From Candidatus Vecturithrix granuli (lineage in GTDB: Bacteria; Moduliflexota; Moduliflexia; Moduliflexales; Moduliflexaceae): a stretch of 64,000 nt of DNA. The position numbers and the translations under genes were made by a program. Under the pieces are notes generated by a model. That model made no database searches. It had not been told where the DNA came from and saw only the letters and a program-made list of their open reading frames with translations. Below are positions 1-9,336 of this stretch, one piece after another; positions within the stretch are counted from its first letter, which is position 1, and each line of letters begins with the position of its first letter. The DNA is taken from assembly GCA_000739535.1 (NCBI GenBank), contig DF820467.1:478245-542244 (forward strand). The letters are read 5' to 3'.

Positions 1-84
1 AAAGAGCTAACACAGTTAAAAACAATGTATAATATCTGACTTTTTTATATGAGTGCGTAATGTGAGTAAGTAATGATGAATATC

Positions 85-137
85 TTCTTTGAAGAATGCT
101 GTTTCGGGAACTTCGAAGACTCATTCCCGAAACAATG
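85..137. repeat. Palindromic repeat, family B
   Basis: A short palindrome (TTCTTTGAAGAA, 85-96) is followed by a longer hairpin with arms GTTTCGGGA (101-109) and TCCCGAAAC (125-133). A close relative lies near 19177-19230 in the opposite orientation, and related GTTGTTTCG/CGAAACAAC arms occur near 54268-54308. It sits downstream of the minus-strand histidine kinase and could act as a transcript end. I see no gene in bases 1-150. Confidence 0.6.
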
Positions 138-150
138 TGATGACAGACCT

Positions 151-1617
151 TTAGTCTTGTTGCTCGACCTCCTGCTGTTCCTCCTTTTCAAGAAGAAACT
201 CACCAATATATTTCAGGATCAGATCGAAACGATATTCATCGACAAATCCCTTGATTTTCTTCACGAATTGGGGATATTGCACCTGCAAGGTGTTCATCTG
301 ATTCAATTGATCAACAAAGTTCTGGATATCTGTTCTCAAAGCGAAGTCATAAAGTCGCTTGAGGATTTTTTGCGGGGGCGCAGGTTCTGATGTTTTAGAG
401 TATTTAACAAATTCCTCTGCCTCCTGTGGCTGCGTGATCTGTGTTTGAGTTTGAGCACGATCCGGTTCACAGTGGAATACGATGCTCACGGTGGTTCCTT
501 GACCGATCTTACTATCAATTGAGAGAACCCCGCCTTCTAATTGCGCCAATAAATAGCAAATAATCAGGCCCAGGCCGGTGCCTTGCTGTTCATGTCGTTT
601 GCGTTCGAACTGCATATAGGCGCCGATCCTTGTAATTTGTTCGTTGGTCATGCCATGCCCCTGATCGCTGATGCTGAGAATGCACAAATGCCCATTCACA
701 ATTGTTTTGATACGTACGGGAGTCCCCGGTTCAGAGAATTTAAAGGCATTATCAAGCAGTTCAAACAGGATTTTTTCGAAATTATCCGGAGAGATACGAA
801 TGCAAGCGGGCGATAATTCCAGAGTTAAGTCGTCTTCTCGCCGAACTTTTGCGGCTTTCTTGCGAGCAATGGCCGTGATCAACGTCATGGCTTCGACCGT
901 CATCTCGCTTTGCCACGTCCATTTTTCATGCGGCGTATAGCGCAACAATTTTAAATTTGCATATAATAGCGCATTTTCAACCAGGTGGTTCAATCGCTCT
1001 CCGCCCTCATAAATCCCCTGAGCATATTTCACAATTTTCGTTGGTTCGAGCAGGGTCGTCTGATTCATGAGTAACTGCGCAAAACCAAGAATCGTGCTCA
1101 AGGGAGTTCGTAATTCATGCGGCAGGGTAATACTCAAATTCAGCCGGAGATCTTCCTGGATTTTCCGTTCGCGCTCCAATAGTTCTTGTAGTTCATAGTT
1201 CTTACGCTGCAAATCCCGTTGTAAGCGTTGAATTGTCAGGTGGGCTTTGACACGCGCAAGCACTTCTTCATATTGAAAAGGCTTAGTGATATAATCCACC
1301 GCCCCGAGTTCAAAACCTTTGATTTTATCAACCGTATCGGTAAGCGCGCTCATAAAAATGACCGGAATATCTTTGGTATCTGGGCTTTGTTTTAGTCGTT
1401 GACAAGTTTCAAAACCATCCAGGCCAGGCATGAGAATATCCAGCAGGATCAGATCAGGAAGCTTGCGTTGCAGCAATTCCACGGCTTTTTCGCCATCTTG
1501 TTTGAGCAAGACGGTAAATCCGAATTCCGTTAAATAATCGGAGAGCACTTCTAAATTCGCGGGATTATCATCGACCGCTAAAATTGTCGCCCCTTTTACC
1601 TCATCTATGGTGAGCAT
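151..1617 (-). CDS. Response regulator-histidine kinase hybrid
   Basis: This is a soluble two-component hybrid of 488 residues. An N-terminal receiver domain (about 10-130, acceptor Asp in LILLDILMPG) comes before a short coiled coil. A HisKA dimerisation domain follows with phospho-acceptor His in LPHELRTPLS (about 165), then a HATPase domain with the N-box around NAFKFSEPG and the G-box GTGLGLII. The last 90 residues form a helical tail (LKRLYDFAL...FVKKIKGF) that resembles the tail of the larger kinase immediately upstream. There is no transmembrane segment, so it probably acts in the cytoplasm, possibly receiving phosphate from or signalling to that neighbour. An AAAGGA ribosome site precedes the start at 1617. 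The specific signal cannot be inferred. Confidence 0.9.
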   Translation of the reverse strand: MLTIDEVKGATILAVDDNPANLEVLSDYLTEFGFTVLLKQDGEKAVELLQRKLPDLILLDILMPGLDGFETCQRLKQSPDTKDIPVIFMSALTDTVDKIKGFELGAVDYITKPFQYEEVLARVKAHLTIQRLQRDLQRKNYELQELLERERKIQEDLRLNLSITLPHELRTPLSTILGFAQLLMNQTTLLEPTKIVKYAQGIYEGGERLNHLVENALLYANLKLLRYTPHEKWTWQSEMTVEAMTLITAIARKKAAKVRREDDLTLELSPACIRISPDNFEKILFELLDNAFKFSEPGTPVRIKTIVNGHLCILSISDQGHGMTNEQITRIGAYMQFERKRHEQQGTGLGLIICYLLAQLEGGVLSIDSKIGQGTTVSIVFHCEPDRAQTQTQITQPQEAEEFVKYSKTSEPAPPQKILKRLYDFALRTDIQNFVDQLNQMNTLQVQYPQFVKKIKGFVDEYRFDLILKYIGEFLLEKEEQQEVEQQD

Positions 1618-1642
1618 AGCTTTTTTCCTTTATAAATCTATG

Positions 1643-1695
1643 TTCGTAGTAAATGCTTCAGCGGTGCATAAGGTCGCTAAAGCGACTACTACGAA
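1643..1695. repeat. Palindromic repeat, family A
   Basis: Inverted repeat with outer arms TTCGTAGT and ACTACGAA enclosing GCTTCAGCG and CGCTAAAGCG units. It lies between the two histidine kinase genes. Related copies are at 9252-9320, inside the STAND gene at 13696-13806, and as a half copy near 19155-19175. Confidence 0.65.
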
Positions 1696-1706
1696 ACTGA
1701 TTGTCA

Positions 1707-4700
1707 TCACATGTGTGGGTCGTGAGAGTCATCAACGATATAGACCTCAAGAAATTCGCAGATCGCTTCATCAGCGAGTTCCATGGCGAATTGACGAATT
1801 TTTTTGACAAAATTTGCGTACTCCGGATTGGTTTGCTCAAGCTGATCCAGATAAGTTCGTAATGCTTTAAAATTGCCATCTTGCGCAAAATCGTACAGGA
1901 CATTGAGTTCTAATGTGGGAGGAATTGTCAGTATATCATCTTTCTCCCGCTCTTCGGGCGAACGCTGGGTATCCTGATTGCGCGAATCTTCCCCCTCTTC
2001 ATAGATCCATTCCAAGTTTAAATGTGCTGCAATTTTTTCGATAACGTCCTGAATTTGTAACGGTTTTGACAGATAATCATCACATCCGAATTCTGAGCGG
2101 ATGCGTTCTGGTGAAATCAGCGTACTGGCAGAGACCGCGATAATTTTCGTCTGACTCAAGCGTCCCGGGATGTTACGGATTTGTCGAGTCGCTTCAAAAC
2201 CATCCATCACCGGCATGATCAAATCCATAAAAATAAGGTCTGGCTGAAAGACAAGAGCTTTTTGCAGGGCATCACGGCCATCAATCGCTTCCTGTACGCA
2301 AAATCCCAGAGGTTCTAATAAATTCATCAGAAGGGAGCGATTACCCGTTTTGTCATCCACGACTAAAATTTTCGGGTGCTGGTCAGTCCTGAGGGGAAGT
2401 TTGAAACCCATGAGACGCCGATCTTTTGATTCTAAAGCGCCCGTCCATTCCCCAGTTTCCGGAAATGTAAGTTCAAACCAGAACCGAGAACCTTGCCCCT
2501 CGGTGCTGGCGATATACAATTCTCCGCCCATCAAGCGGACAAGCTGGCGGCTAATGGTCAATCCCAGGCCTGTCCCTTCAACTGTGCGTAAATGTTTACC
2601 GACTTGTTTAAAAGCTGAAAAAATTTCTTCATATTGTTCCTGCGCAATACCAATGCCGGTATCTTCAATTGAAAATTGCAGACAACAGATTGAGGACGCA
2701 TGTTCACTCTTCACTTGATCGCTTTTAATTTTTTTGACACAAAATATGACGCTCCCGACCTCTGTAAATTTGACCGCATTACCAAGCAAATTGAGTAAAA
2801 TTTGACTTAACCGTTTTTCATCAGCGTAAATAGCGACCGGTAAATCCGGGCTGCTCTCGAATTGAAACGTTAAACCTTTCTTTTCAGCCTGAATGCGGAT
2901 CATCTCAACAATGTCGTGCAAAAACGCTGGAAAGGCGAAGTATGAGCATGTCAGTTCGATCTTTTGCGCTTCGATTTTCGAGAGATCTAAAATATCATTA
3001 ATCAAATTCAAGAGGTGTTTACCGCTGCGTTCGATCACATCAAGACCATTCTGTTGAAATTCCGTCAAGTTTTTCTTCATCTTGAGAATCTGAGCATATC
3101 CCAGAATGCCATTGAGCGGGGTCCGCAATTCGTGACTCATGTTGGCAAGAAAGAGACTTTTGGCGTCATTCGCCGCTTCAGCCGCCTCTTTCGCCTGCCG
3201 TAACTCATCTTCCATCTGTTTTCGCCTGGTAATATCATGGTTCAATCCGATAATTCCGATGATATTGCCCTGCACGTCGCGTAAGGGAACTTTGGTTGTG
3301 AGAAACCAGACTAGTTCGCCAGTTTTCCGATCAACCAATTGCTCTTCCTGGTCAATAATCGGCTGACCAGATGTCATAATATGCTGCTCTTCTCTATAGG
3401 TTTTCTCCGCCAGGTCTCGCGCAAATAAATCAAAATCGGTTTTTCCAATCAACTCCTCCAATGCATTGAATTGCAACGAACGTACACTGGACGTATTGGC
3501 AAGCACAAAACGGCTTTCTCTGTCTTTCACATAAATATATTCAGGCAGATTGTTGATCATGGTGCGCAACAGATTCCGTTCCTGAATGAGCGCCTCTTCC
3601 GCACGTTGACGTTCGTCAATTTCTTGTGATAAGCGGGTATTGCTCTGGGAAAGTTCCCGGGTTCGATCAATAACCATTTTCTCAAGGTTTTGGTTAGAAA
3701 TGTCTAATTCGTGATGAGCCTCAAACACCTCTTGCCCCATCGTATTGAAGGCCTCCGCTAAAGCGGCAATTTCATCGTGCGTTGTAATCTGAATCGTCTC
3801 AAAGGTTTTCTTTTCCTTGAGTTGTGAGACCAGGGTCATGATGCTGCGGATCAGATCATGAATCGGAATTGTCATACGCTTTGCCAGATAATAGGCCTGT
3901 CCGCCCCCAAGCAATAAGGTGAGCACTAAAATCAGCATAATGGTTCTAAGAAATTGGGTGATTTCGCGCTCAATTTCGCGCACCGGAATAGCGGCGCATA
4001 TTTTCCAACCCAGGAAGGGAGAGGTATAAAAAAATGTGTAATAGGCTTGCCCTTGATCGAATAGAGCAACATTCCCCTGGCTGCGAGTCATGATCGCATG
4101 AAACGCCATTAATCCGGCGTCTTCATAATGGGAAAACCGCCGCTCTTGCAGAGGGTGAGAAAGGATTATTCCCTGGTCGTCAAGTAAAAAAAGATACCCC
4201 TCTTGCTCAATCGGAATACGTGAGACGATGGTTGTCAGATCGTGTAACGTAATATCCATGCCGACCACGCCATACATCTTATTGTGACTATCCACCATCG
4301 CTTTAACGATTCCGATATTAATATCATCTGTGGTCACTGACTTATAAGGAGCGGTTCGTATCACCTTGTCTGGTTGGCCGGCTGCCAGTTGATACCAGGG
4401 ACGTTGTCTGGGATCGTACTGGGTTGGGCTGAGACGTGGATGTGATCTGACAAAGGCCCCGTTTTCCCTCCCCATGTAAACGGAGTTGACGTAGGGATGG
4501 TGCTTACGGTAGTTCGCAAAGATGTCAATAATCCTTTGCTCGCGTTCCTCGATGTTGTAAGTAAAGGTCTGTTCATCAGCCTGAAGGAAACTGGTAAAGT
4601 CTTCATCCTGGCGCGTACTCACAATCGGATCGCTCGCAAGCGTTTCCACATCGCTGCCGACTTCTTGCAGAAAGGTGGACAACGTGATGTCAATTTGTAC

Positions 4701-4838
4701 CAGTTGGGCAAGGATCGAGTCTGAAATTGCGCGAAATTTCTGAGCCTTCAAGGACAGATTGACATATACGCCAATAACAAGCAGTGGGACGAGTCCAACG
4801 AGCAGAAAACTCACCAATAATTTACGTTGTAATTTCAT
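1707..4838 (-). CDS. Membrane hybrid sensor histidine kinase (Cache-HAMP-PAS-HisKA-HATPase-REC)
   Basis: A 1043-residue sensor. A transmembrane segment at about 8-28 and another at about 297-317 flank a periplasmic double-Cache-like domain (RSHPRLSPTQYDPRQRPWY is typical). HAMP follows (about 318-375), a coiled coil, a PAS domain (about 428-545), and HisKA with phospho-acceptor His in NMSHELRTPLNGILG. The HATPase domain carries the N-box NLLGNAVKFTE and G-box EGTGLGLTIS, and a receiver domain has Asp in LIFMDLIMPVMDG. A C-terminal helical tail resembles the tail of the downstream hybrid kinase. Family knowledge suggests that small-molecule binding outside the cell controls autophosphorylation and internal phosphorelay. 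The ligand is unknown. With the downstream kinase it may form one signalling module. Confidence 0.92.
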   Translation of the reverse strand: MKLQRKLLVSFLLVGLVPLLVIGVYVNLSLKAQKFRAISDSILAQLVQIDITLSTFLQEVGSDVETLASDPIVSTRQDEDFTSFLQADEQTFTYNIEEREQRIIDIFANYRKHHPYVNSVYMGRENGAFVRSHPRLSPTQYDPRQRPWYQLAAGQPDKVIRTAPYKSVTTDDINIGIVKAMVDSHNKMYGVVGMDITLHDLTTIVSRIPIEQEGYLFLLDDQGIILSHPLQERRFSHYEDAGLMAFHAIMTRSQGNVALFDQGQAYYTFFYTSPFLGWKICAAIPVREIEREITQFLRTIMLILVLTLLLGGGQAYYLAKRMTIPIHDLIRSIMTLVSQLKEKKTFETIQITTHDEIAALAEAFNTMGQEVFEAHHELDISNQNLEKMVIDRTRELSQSNTRLSQEIDERQRAEEALIQERNLLRTMINNLPEYIYVKDRESRFVLANTSSVRSLQFNALEELIGKTDFDLFARDLAEKTYREEQHIMTSGQPIIDQEEQLVDRKTGELVWFLTTKVPLRDVQGNIIGIIGLNHDITRRKQMEDELRQAKEAAEAANDAKSLFLANMSHELRTPLNGILGYAQILKMKKNLTEFQQNGLDVIERSGKHLLNLINDILDLSKIEAQKIELTCSYFAFPAFLHDIVEMIRIQAEKKGLTFQFESSPDLPVAIYADEKRLSQILLNLLGNAVKFTEVGSVIFCVKKIKSDQVKSEHASSICCLQFSIEDTGIGIAQEQYEEIFSAFKQVGKHLRTVEGTGLGLTISRQLVRLMGGELYIASTEGQGSRFWFELTFPETGEWTGALESKDRRLMGFKLPLRTDQHPKILVVDDKTGNRSLLMNLLEPLGFCVQEAIDGRDALQKALVFQPDLIFMDLIMPVMDGFEATRQIRNIPGRLSQTKIIAVSASTLISPERIRSEFGCDDYLSKPLQIQDVIEKIAAHLNLEWIYEEGEDSRNQDTQRSPEEREKDDILTIPPTLELNVLYDFAQDGNFKALRTYLDQLEQTNPEYANFVKKIRQFAMELADEAICEFLEVYIVDDSHDPHM

Positions 4839-4873
4839 CGCAACATCAACGCATTATGAAAGGTCGTGGATTG

Positions 4874-4906
4874 AAAAACCAGGTTTCTTGAAGAAACCTG
4901 GTTTTT
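4874..4906. terminator. Terminator-like hairpin, family E repeat
   Basis: Perfect 16-bp stem AAAAACCAGGTTTCTT / AAGAAACCTGGTTTTT with a one-base spacer. It lies just upstream of the kinase start and 20 bases past the stop of the minus-strand GH4 gene, so it fits a terminator for that gene. Similar hairpins recur at 25808-25844, 41683-41716 and 54185-54216. Confidence 0.6.
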
Positions 4907-4925
4907 AGAATATACCGCAATTGAA

Positions 4926-6299
4926 TTAGACAAATTCCGGTAGGTATTCCGCTTGAATGTCAAGCATATAGTCTAACATTTTTCTTGCGTTCACGGCAGA
5001 ACCTACCAAGGGATCAAGTAGCAATGCTTGATACAGAAGATGCTTTGATCGCTGTTGATATGCTTCAACCAGCAATTGTTGAATAGAGTGTTGCAAGCGA
5101 ATCTGGGCGGCAAAGGCTTCCGGCAAGCTTCCGACAAATTCGGGGTGAACGCCCTGGGCATCAACTACCGCCGGAACTTCGATACAGGCGTCGCGAGCCA
5201 GATTTTCAATATAGCCTTCGGTATTCAGCACGTTCACTGAGGCCCGCCACATTTTCCGATCCAGAACAAGATCGCCAATTACCGGCACGGCTAATTCGCC
5301 GGAGAGCTTCAAGACCTTCTCATCTGGCATTCTGCGGCCATAGAGATAATCGTCATCCACCTCTAAAATATCGCTATCGAGCAGGGTACCGACATCAATC
5401 TTGTGCTGCCAGGCGCGAAAAGCGGTCCAGGAATTGACGATATCCTCACGTTGTAACACCCTGCGTTTCTCAATGCCGAATTCCCATTGCAATCCGTTGA
5501 ATTCATGGGCGTAGCCGATGTATTCGCCAATATGGTTGGCATGTCCATAGCCAAGTATGCCAAAAGTCTCCCACATAAAGCGCACTAAAGGCTGTAGGAT
5601 ATCCAGGTTGGCATTGATTCTACGGGTGAACTCCGGGATCAGATCTTGCCCGGTTGCCTTGTCAACAATGCGGTAGAAGGTGTAAAAATGATTCATTCCG
5701 GCGGTGCGAATATCCAGTTCTTCCAGGGGACGATCAAAGATTTTGCCGACCAATCGCTGAAAATTGTGGAACCCATGACACAAACCGATAGCCCTGATCT
5801 TTGTGAGTTTCAGAATCGCAGTCAAAATCCGGGCTTCCGGGTTGGTGAAATTGAGGAGATAGGTTTCCGGACAAAGTTGTTCAATATCGCGCAAAATCGG
5901 AAAGATGAGTTTGTAATTGCGGAGGGCATGAAAAAGAGCGCCAGGTCCGCCATTCTCGCCATACACATGACGAAAACCAAAGGACAGGGGAATACGGAAA
6001 TCTTGTTCCCACAGATCCATGCGGCCAATCGCCACTGATAACAACACGAAATCTGCTCCTGGCAGGGCTTCCTCTCGATTTGTGGTTGCCCAAAATTTAA
6101 CAGGCGAACCAGTGACCTCAACGCAGCGCTGCGCATAGTTCAGGATGGTTTGCAGACGCTGCGCATGAATATCCACCAATACGGTCTCAATATCTACGGT
6201 TTGCGATAATTCGGCGTCTAACACCAGATCGTGAATCAGTCCGCGGCTGAATTCTTTACTGCCAGCGCCGATTAAGACGATTTTTAGCTGTTTTTTCAT
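4926..6299 (-). CDS. Glycoside hydrolase family 4 (alpha-galactosidase / alpha-glucuronidase type)
   Basis: GH4 enzymes cleave glycosides by an unusual redox-elimination mechanism that needs NAD+ and a divalent metal. The 457-residue product opens with the Rossmann motif IVLIGAGSKEFSRG. It has the NFTNPEARI segment and the metal-binding Cys and His in GLCHGFHN and GMNHFYTF. These are hallmarks of the MelA/LplD branch, which acts on unphosphorylated alpha-galactosides or glucuronides. The start at 6299 is preferred over 6359 because the extra 20 residues (MDFASLRALREN...) fall in a repeat and match nothing in the family. It stands alone, with no sugar transporter adjacent. Exact substrate cannot be told. 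Confidence 0.88.
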   Translation of the reverse strand: MKKQLKIVLIGAGSKEFSRGLIHDLVLDAELSQTVDIETVLVDIHAQRLQTILNYAQRCVEVTGSPVKFWATTNREEALPGADFVLLSVAIGRMDLWEQDFRIPLSFGFRHVYGENGGPGALFHALRNYKLIFPILRDIEQLCPETYLLNFTNPEARILTAILKLTKIRAIGLCHGFHNFQRLVGKIFDRPLEELDIRTAGMNHFYTFYRIVDKATGQDLIPEFTRRINANLDILQPLVRFMWETFGILGYGHANHIGEYIGYAHEFNGLQWEFGIEKRRVLQREDIVNSWTAFRAWQHKIDVGTLLDSDILEVDDDYLYGRRMPDEKVLKLSGELAVPVIGDLVLDRKMWRASVNVLNTEGYIENLARDACIEVPAVVDAQGVHPEFVGSLPEAFAAQIRLQHSIQQLLVEAYQQRSKHLLYQALLLDPLVGSAVNARKMLDYMLDIQAEYLPEFV

Positions 6300-6321
6300 A
6301 CGCAAATAACAATAATTTTTT

Positions 6322-6404
6322 GAATTTTCTCGCAAAGCCCGCAAAGACGCAAAGTCCATAAAACTACATTCTTTGCGAACTTTGCGGGCTTTGCGAGAGA
6401 ATTC
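6322..6404. repeat. Palindromic repeat, family D
   Basis: Inverted repeat with arms GAATTTTCTCGCAAAGCCCG... (6322-6346) and its complement (6380-6404), followed by AAACGAAATTAT. A second copy with the same arm sequence and the same flanking AAACGAAATT lies at 12201-12269. Intergenic between the GH4 and DMT transporter genes. Confidence 0.7.
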
Positions 6405-6461
6405 AAACGAAATTATCCATAATCGCTTTGTAGGTATTTATCGTTCATTTATACGACAATA

Positions 6462-7409
6462 TCATGTATCTTCGCTAATCTTGGCTGGCGCAGATTTTGG
6501 TCTGGAAAGAAATGGCAACACTGTCAGAAGATGCTCAAGCGTCAGGTGAAATTGCGAGAGCAACATACCGGCGAGCATGAGGGTGCACCCAATCAAACCG
6601 CGCAGCGACAGGGTTTCTCCGAGCATCAGACAGCCTCCGATGGCCGCAAACACCGATTCCAAGCTGAGAATAATGGCGGCATGAGCAGGGTGAGCGTTGC
6701 GTTGGGCGACGACTTGCAGGGTATAGGCCACGCCCACCGAAAAGAGACCGCCGTATAAAATCGGGATTGTCGCGTTGAAAATACTCTGAAGCGCCATCTC
6801 TTCCGTGACAGCCGCAGTCAGCAGACTCAGGAAGGAGCAAGTCATAAACTGAAAGCAGGCGAGTTGCAGGGAATCCACTTTGCGCGCCAGCCAGCCGATC
6901 AATTGCACATGTCCAGCCCAAAAGAAAGCTCCGATGAACACCAGGAAATCGCCAAAGGCGATTGTAAAACCTCCGGTGATGCTCAACAAGTACATCCCTG
7001 CTGCGGCAAGCATCGCTCCAAGCCAGGTACCTGCGCAGGCGTGCTGTTTCCAGAGAAGCCCCATAATCGGCACAAGAACGACATACAATCCGGTAATAAA
7101 TCCGGCTTTACCGGCCGTCGTGTAAATGATGCCCACTTGTTGCAGCGACGCTCCGATAAACAAGGCTCCTCCCGCCAGCAAGCCTCCCAAAATCGCGGGT
7201 TTCAGGGAATTTTGCTGAAATGCCATCGCCTGCTTACGATTGATGTAAAGCAGCGGCAGCAGCGACAATCCCCCTAAAGCAAATCGAACGCCGTTAAAGG
7301 TAAAGGGCCCGACATACTCCATACCCACACGCTGGGCGACAAAGGCAAAACCCCAAATAATTGCAGTGAGCAGGAGCAACGCATCAGATTGTAATGTTCG
7401 TGTATTCAT
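6462..7409 (-). CDS. EamA/DMT-family membrane transporter
   Basis: A 315-residue protein with about ten hydrophobic segments arranged as two EamA repeats. The first begins LLLLTAIIWGFAFVAQRVGM and the second is marked by the VFAAIGGCLMLGETLSLRG segment typical of this superfamily. Members export amino acids, metabolites or drugs across the inner membrane, and the substrate is not predictable here. The start at 7409 is chosen because AAAAGGAAAAAAC lies directly upstream. A longer frame to 7565 adds a polar 52-residue stretch unlike the family. The gene diverges from the radical SAM gene at 7615. Confidence 0.88.
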   Translation of the reverse strand: MNTRTLQSDALLLLTAIIWGFAFVAQRVGMEYVGPFTFNGVRFALGGLSLLPLLYINRKQAMAFQQNSLKPAILGGLLAGGALFIGASLQQVGIIYTTAGKAGFITGLYVVLVPIMGLLWKQHACAGTWLGAMLAAAGMYLLSITGGFTIAFGDFLVFIGAFFWAGHVQLIGWLARKVDSLQLACFQFMTCSFLSLLTAAVTEEMALQSIFNATIPILYGGLFSVGVAYTLQVVAQRNAHPAHAAIILSLESVFAAIGGCLMLGETLSLRGLIGCTLMLAGMLLSQFHLTLEHLLTVLPFLSRPKSAPAKISEDT

Positions 7410-7614
7410 TGTTTTTTCCTTTTGGGTCAATGAAGAGTTTATGAACAAGGCTATAGATTGAGAGTTTATGAAAACGTCAAGTGAAATTCCAGTGAATTTA
7501 TTTCTTAGACTTTGTGTTCTCTCCTTGACTTTTTTGAGCGTGTCGCAAACAGAAAGATAGAGCATGGTTCACGGTCCTTGACACTGGTAAAAACCGGGTT
7601 TTTTCTTCGAACGA

Positions 7615-9012
7615 ATGATGAGCATAAAATGCCATACGTCTCATAGATTATTGCTGATTAATCCGTGGATTTACGATTTTGCCGCTTTTGATCTCTGGAT
7701 GAAACCGATAGGACTGTTGTATCTGGCCGGTTGGCTGCGTCAATACGGCTATACGATTGATTGGCTCGATTGTCTGGATCGCTATGACCCGGAGTTGTTG
7801 CGCTTACAGGGGCTTTCTGCGCCCAGAGTCAAAGCTTATGGCGTGGGGAAATTTTTCCGACAGGCCATACCCAAACCGCCTATCCTCGCGGAGATGCCGT
7901 TTCCATATAGTCGTTATGGCATCTCGGAAGATATTTTTAGGGCCAGGCTTCACCGCATCCCGCGCCCGGATGCGGTGATAGTTACCTCGATCATGACCTA
8001 CTGGTATCCGGCTGTATTTCGAGTAATTGAACTGGTCAAACAGCACTTTCCCGGCGTTCCGGTGATTTTGGGCGGCATCTACGCCGCGTTGTGTCCGCGC
8101 CATGCTACAGCCCATTCACACGCTGATTACGTACTTCAAGAACGCGATCCTGTCCGCATCATTCAGTTTTTCGATGAACTGACCGGTTTTCGCCATCCAC
8201 GAGATTCAAGGTCGGCGTCGCTGTGTGAAGTGTACCCGGCCTTTGATCTCTACGAGCATCTGGATTACGGATGTCTGCTGACATCCCTGGGATGTCCGTA
8301 TCGCTGCACATACTGCGCGTCACATTTACTGTCGCCTCAATTTACCCAAAGAGAGCCTGAAGCCGTTTTTCAGGAACTTCTGTATTGGCATCGCGCCAGG
8401 CAGATTCAGGATTTTGCGTTGTATGACGACGCCTTGCTGGTTAATGCTTCAACTCACCTTGAACCGCTTCTGAAACAGGTCATTGACGCTGATTTGCCTA
8501 TCAGATTTCATACTCCCAATGGCGTACATGCCCGCTATATCACAGAGCGCACGGCGGATTTGATGTTTCGTTCCGGCTTTACGACGCTGCGCTTAAGTTT
8601 GGAAACAACCGAACCTACGCGCCAGCAGGCGACCGGAGGAAAAGTGACCGGCGCTGAATTCGAACAAGCGGTGAACGCCTTAAAACACGCCGGATTTCAG
8701 GGGAAACAGATCGGAGTATATTTATTTGTCGGACTGCCCGGTCAGGATCTGCGGGAGGCCCGGGACACCATTCACTATGTTCACGGTCTGGGGCTGCTTG
8801 CAAATCTCTGTGAATATTCGCCGATTCCAGGGACGCCGGACTGGAATGTGTTAGCGTCGCAAGGCTATGTGGAGCCGGAGGATGATCCGCTTATTCACAA
8901 CAACAGCGTGTTCTTGTATTTGCGCGAACGGCACAATTTTGAACAGATTCAGATACTCAAGAATCTGGTCAAAGCCGGCAACCAACGCATAAAAGCTCAG
9001 ATACAGGGGTAA
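7615..9012 (+). CDS. B12-binding-domain radical SAM protein
   Basis: The 465-residue product has an N-terminal cobalamin-binding-like Rossmann region (LLLINPWIYDFAAFDLWMKP, about 12-170). A radical SAM core follows with the CxxxCxxC cluster motif in GCPYRCTYCAS near residue 230. A later segment, LRLSLETTEPTRQQATGG, fits the SAM-binding barrel. Such proteins carry out radical methylation or other rearrangements with S-adenosylmethionine, an iron-sulfur cluster and often cobalamin. The N-terminal half lacks an obvious DxHxxG base-off motif, so B12 may not be bound. The gene stands alone and the substrate is unknown. Confidence 0.87.
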   Translation: MMSIKCHTSHRLLLINPWIYDFAAFDLWMKPIGLLYLAGWLRQYGYTIDWLDCLDRYDPELLRLQGLSAPRVKAYGVGKFFRQAIPKPPILAEMPFPYSRYGISEDIFRARLHRIPRPDAVIVTSIMTYWYPAVFRVIELVKQHFPGVPVILGGIYAALCPRHATAHSHADYVLQERDPVRIIQFFDELTGFRHPRDSRSASLCEVYPAFDLYEHLDYGCLLTSLGCPYRCTYCASHLLSPQFTQREPEAVFQELLYWHRARQIQDFALYDDALLVNASTHLEPLLKQVIDADLPIRFHTPNGVHARYITERTADLMFRSGFTTLRLSLETTEPTRQQATGGKVTGAEFEQAVNALKHAGFQGKQIGVYLFVGLPGQDLREARDTIHYVHGLGLLANLCEYSPIPGTPDWNVLASQGYVEPEDDPLIHNNSVFLYLRERHNFEQIQILKNLVKAGNQRIKAQIQG

Positions 9013-9014
9013 GC

Positions 9015-9103
9015 TTAGGCTTTTTCGTCTAACCACGCTTCAGCCGTCGCTTTATCATGAAAGGTGCCTTTTACCATCCCGCTTTTCGTTGACCACCTCT
9101 CTA
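9015..9103 (-). pseudogene. C-terminal remnant of an unidentified protein
   Basis: Reading the minus strand to the stop at 9015 gives an in-frame peptide ending SGMVKGTFHDKATAEAWLDEKA, which looks like the end of a real protein. Upstream of 9103 the frame runs straight into the nested palindromic repeat, and no start or body is present. It appears to be a gene end left after a repeat-associated deletion. The family is not recognised. Confidence 0.35.
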
Positions 9104-9230
9104 AGAAGCTGTTTTAAAAGTCCATGCAACGGGCATTTCGAGAGGGGTGAACAGGAGTGTCAAAGCTCTGCTTTGACAGCGAAAGCAGAGCTTTCGCACT
9201 CCTCACCTGCAAACTTTTAAAACAGCTTCT
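9104..9230. repeat. Nested palindromic element with family C core
   Basis: Outer arms AGAAGCTGTTTTAAAAGT (9104-9121) and ACTTTTAAAACAGCTTCT (9213-9230) are a perfect 18-bp inverted repeat. Inside is a family C core, 9153-9203, starting AGGAGTGTCAAAGC and ending TTTCGCACTCCT, itself made of two small hairpins. Other family C copies are at 59383-59433 and 59780-59859. Confidence 0.75.
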
Positions 9231-9251
9231 CAGGTATTTATCGGAAATAAG

Positions 9252-9320
9252 GTTCGTAGTCAACGCTTTAGCGAGTTGTTTCAGGCATTTTCAGGAACGC
9301 TGAAGCGTTCACTACGAGCC
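9252..9320. repeat. Palindromic repeat, family A
   Basis: Arms TTCGTAGTCAACGCTTTAGCG and AACGCTGAAGCGTTCACTACGA enclose a TTTCAGGCATTTTCAGGAA spacer. It is located just past the stop of the imidazolonepropionase gene and may serve as its transcript end. Confidence 0.65.
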
Positions 9321-9336
9321 AATTATGATGCTCAAT

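Noticed and set aside
73-390. Plus-strand frame at the window start
   Set aside because: It overlaps the histidine kinase gene on the other strand and includes repeat sequence.
5646-6038. Long antisense frames opposite the GH4 gene
   Set aside because: They are shadow frames of a clear GH4 gene, with no family motifs or ribosome site.
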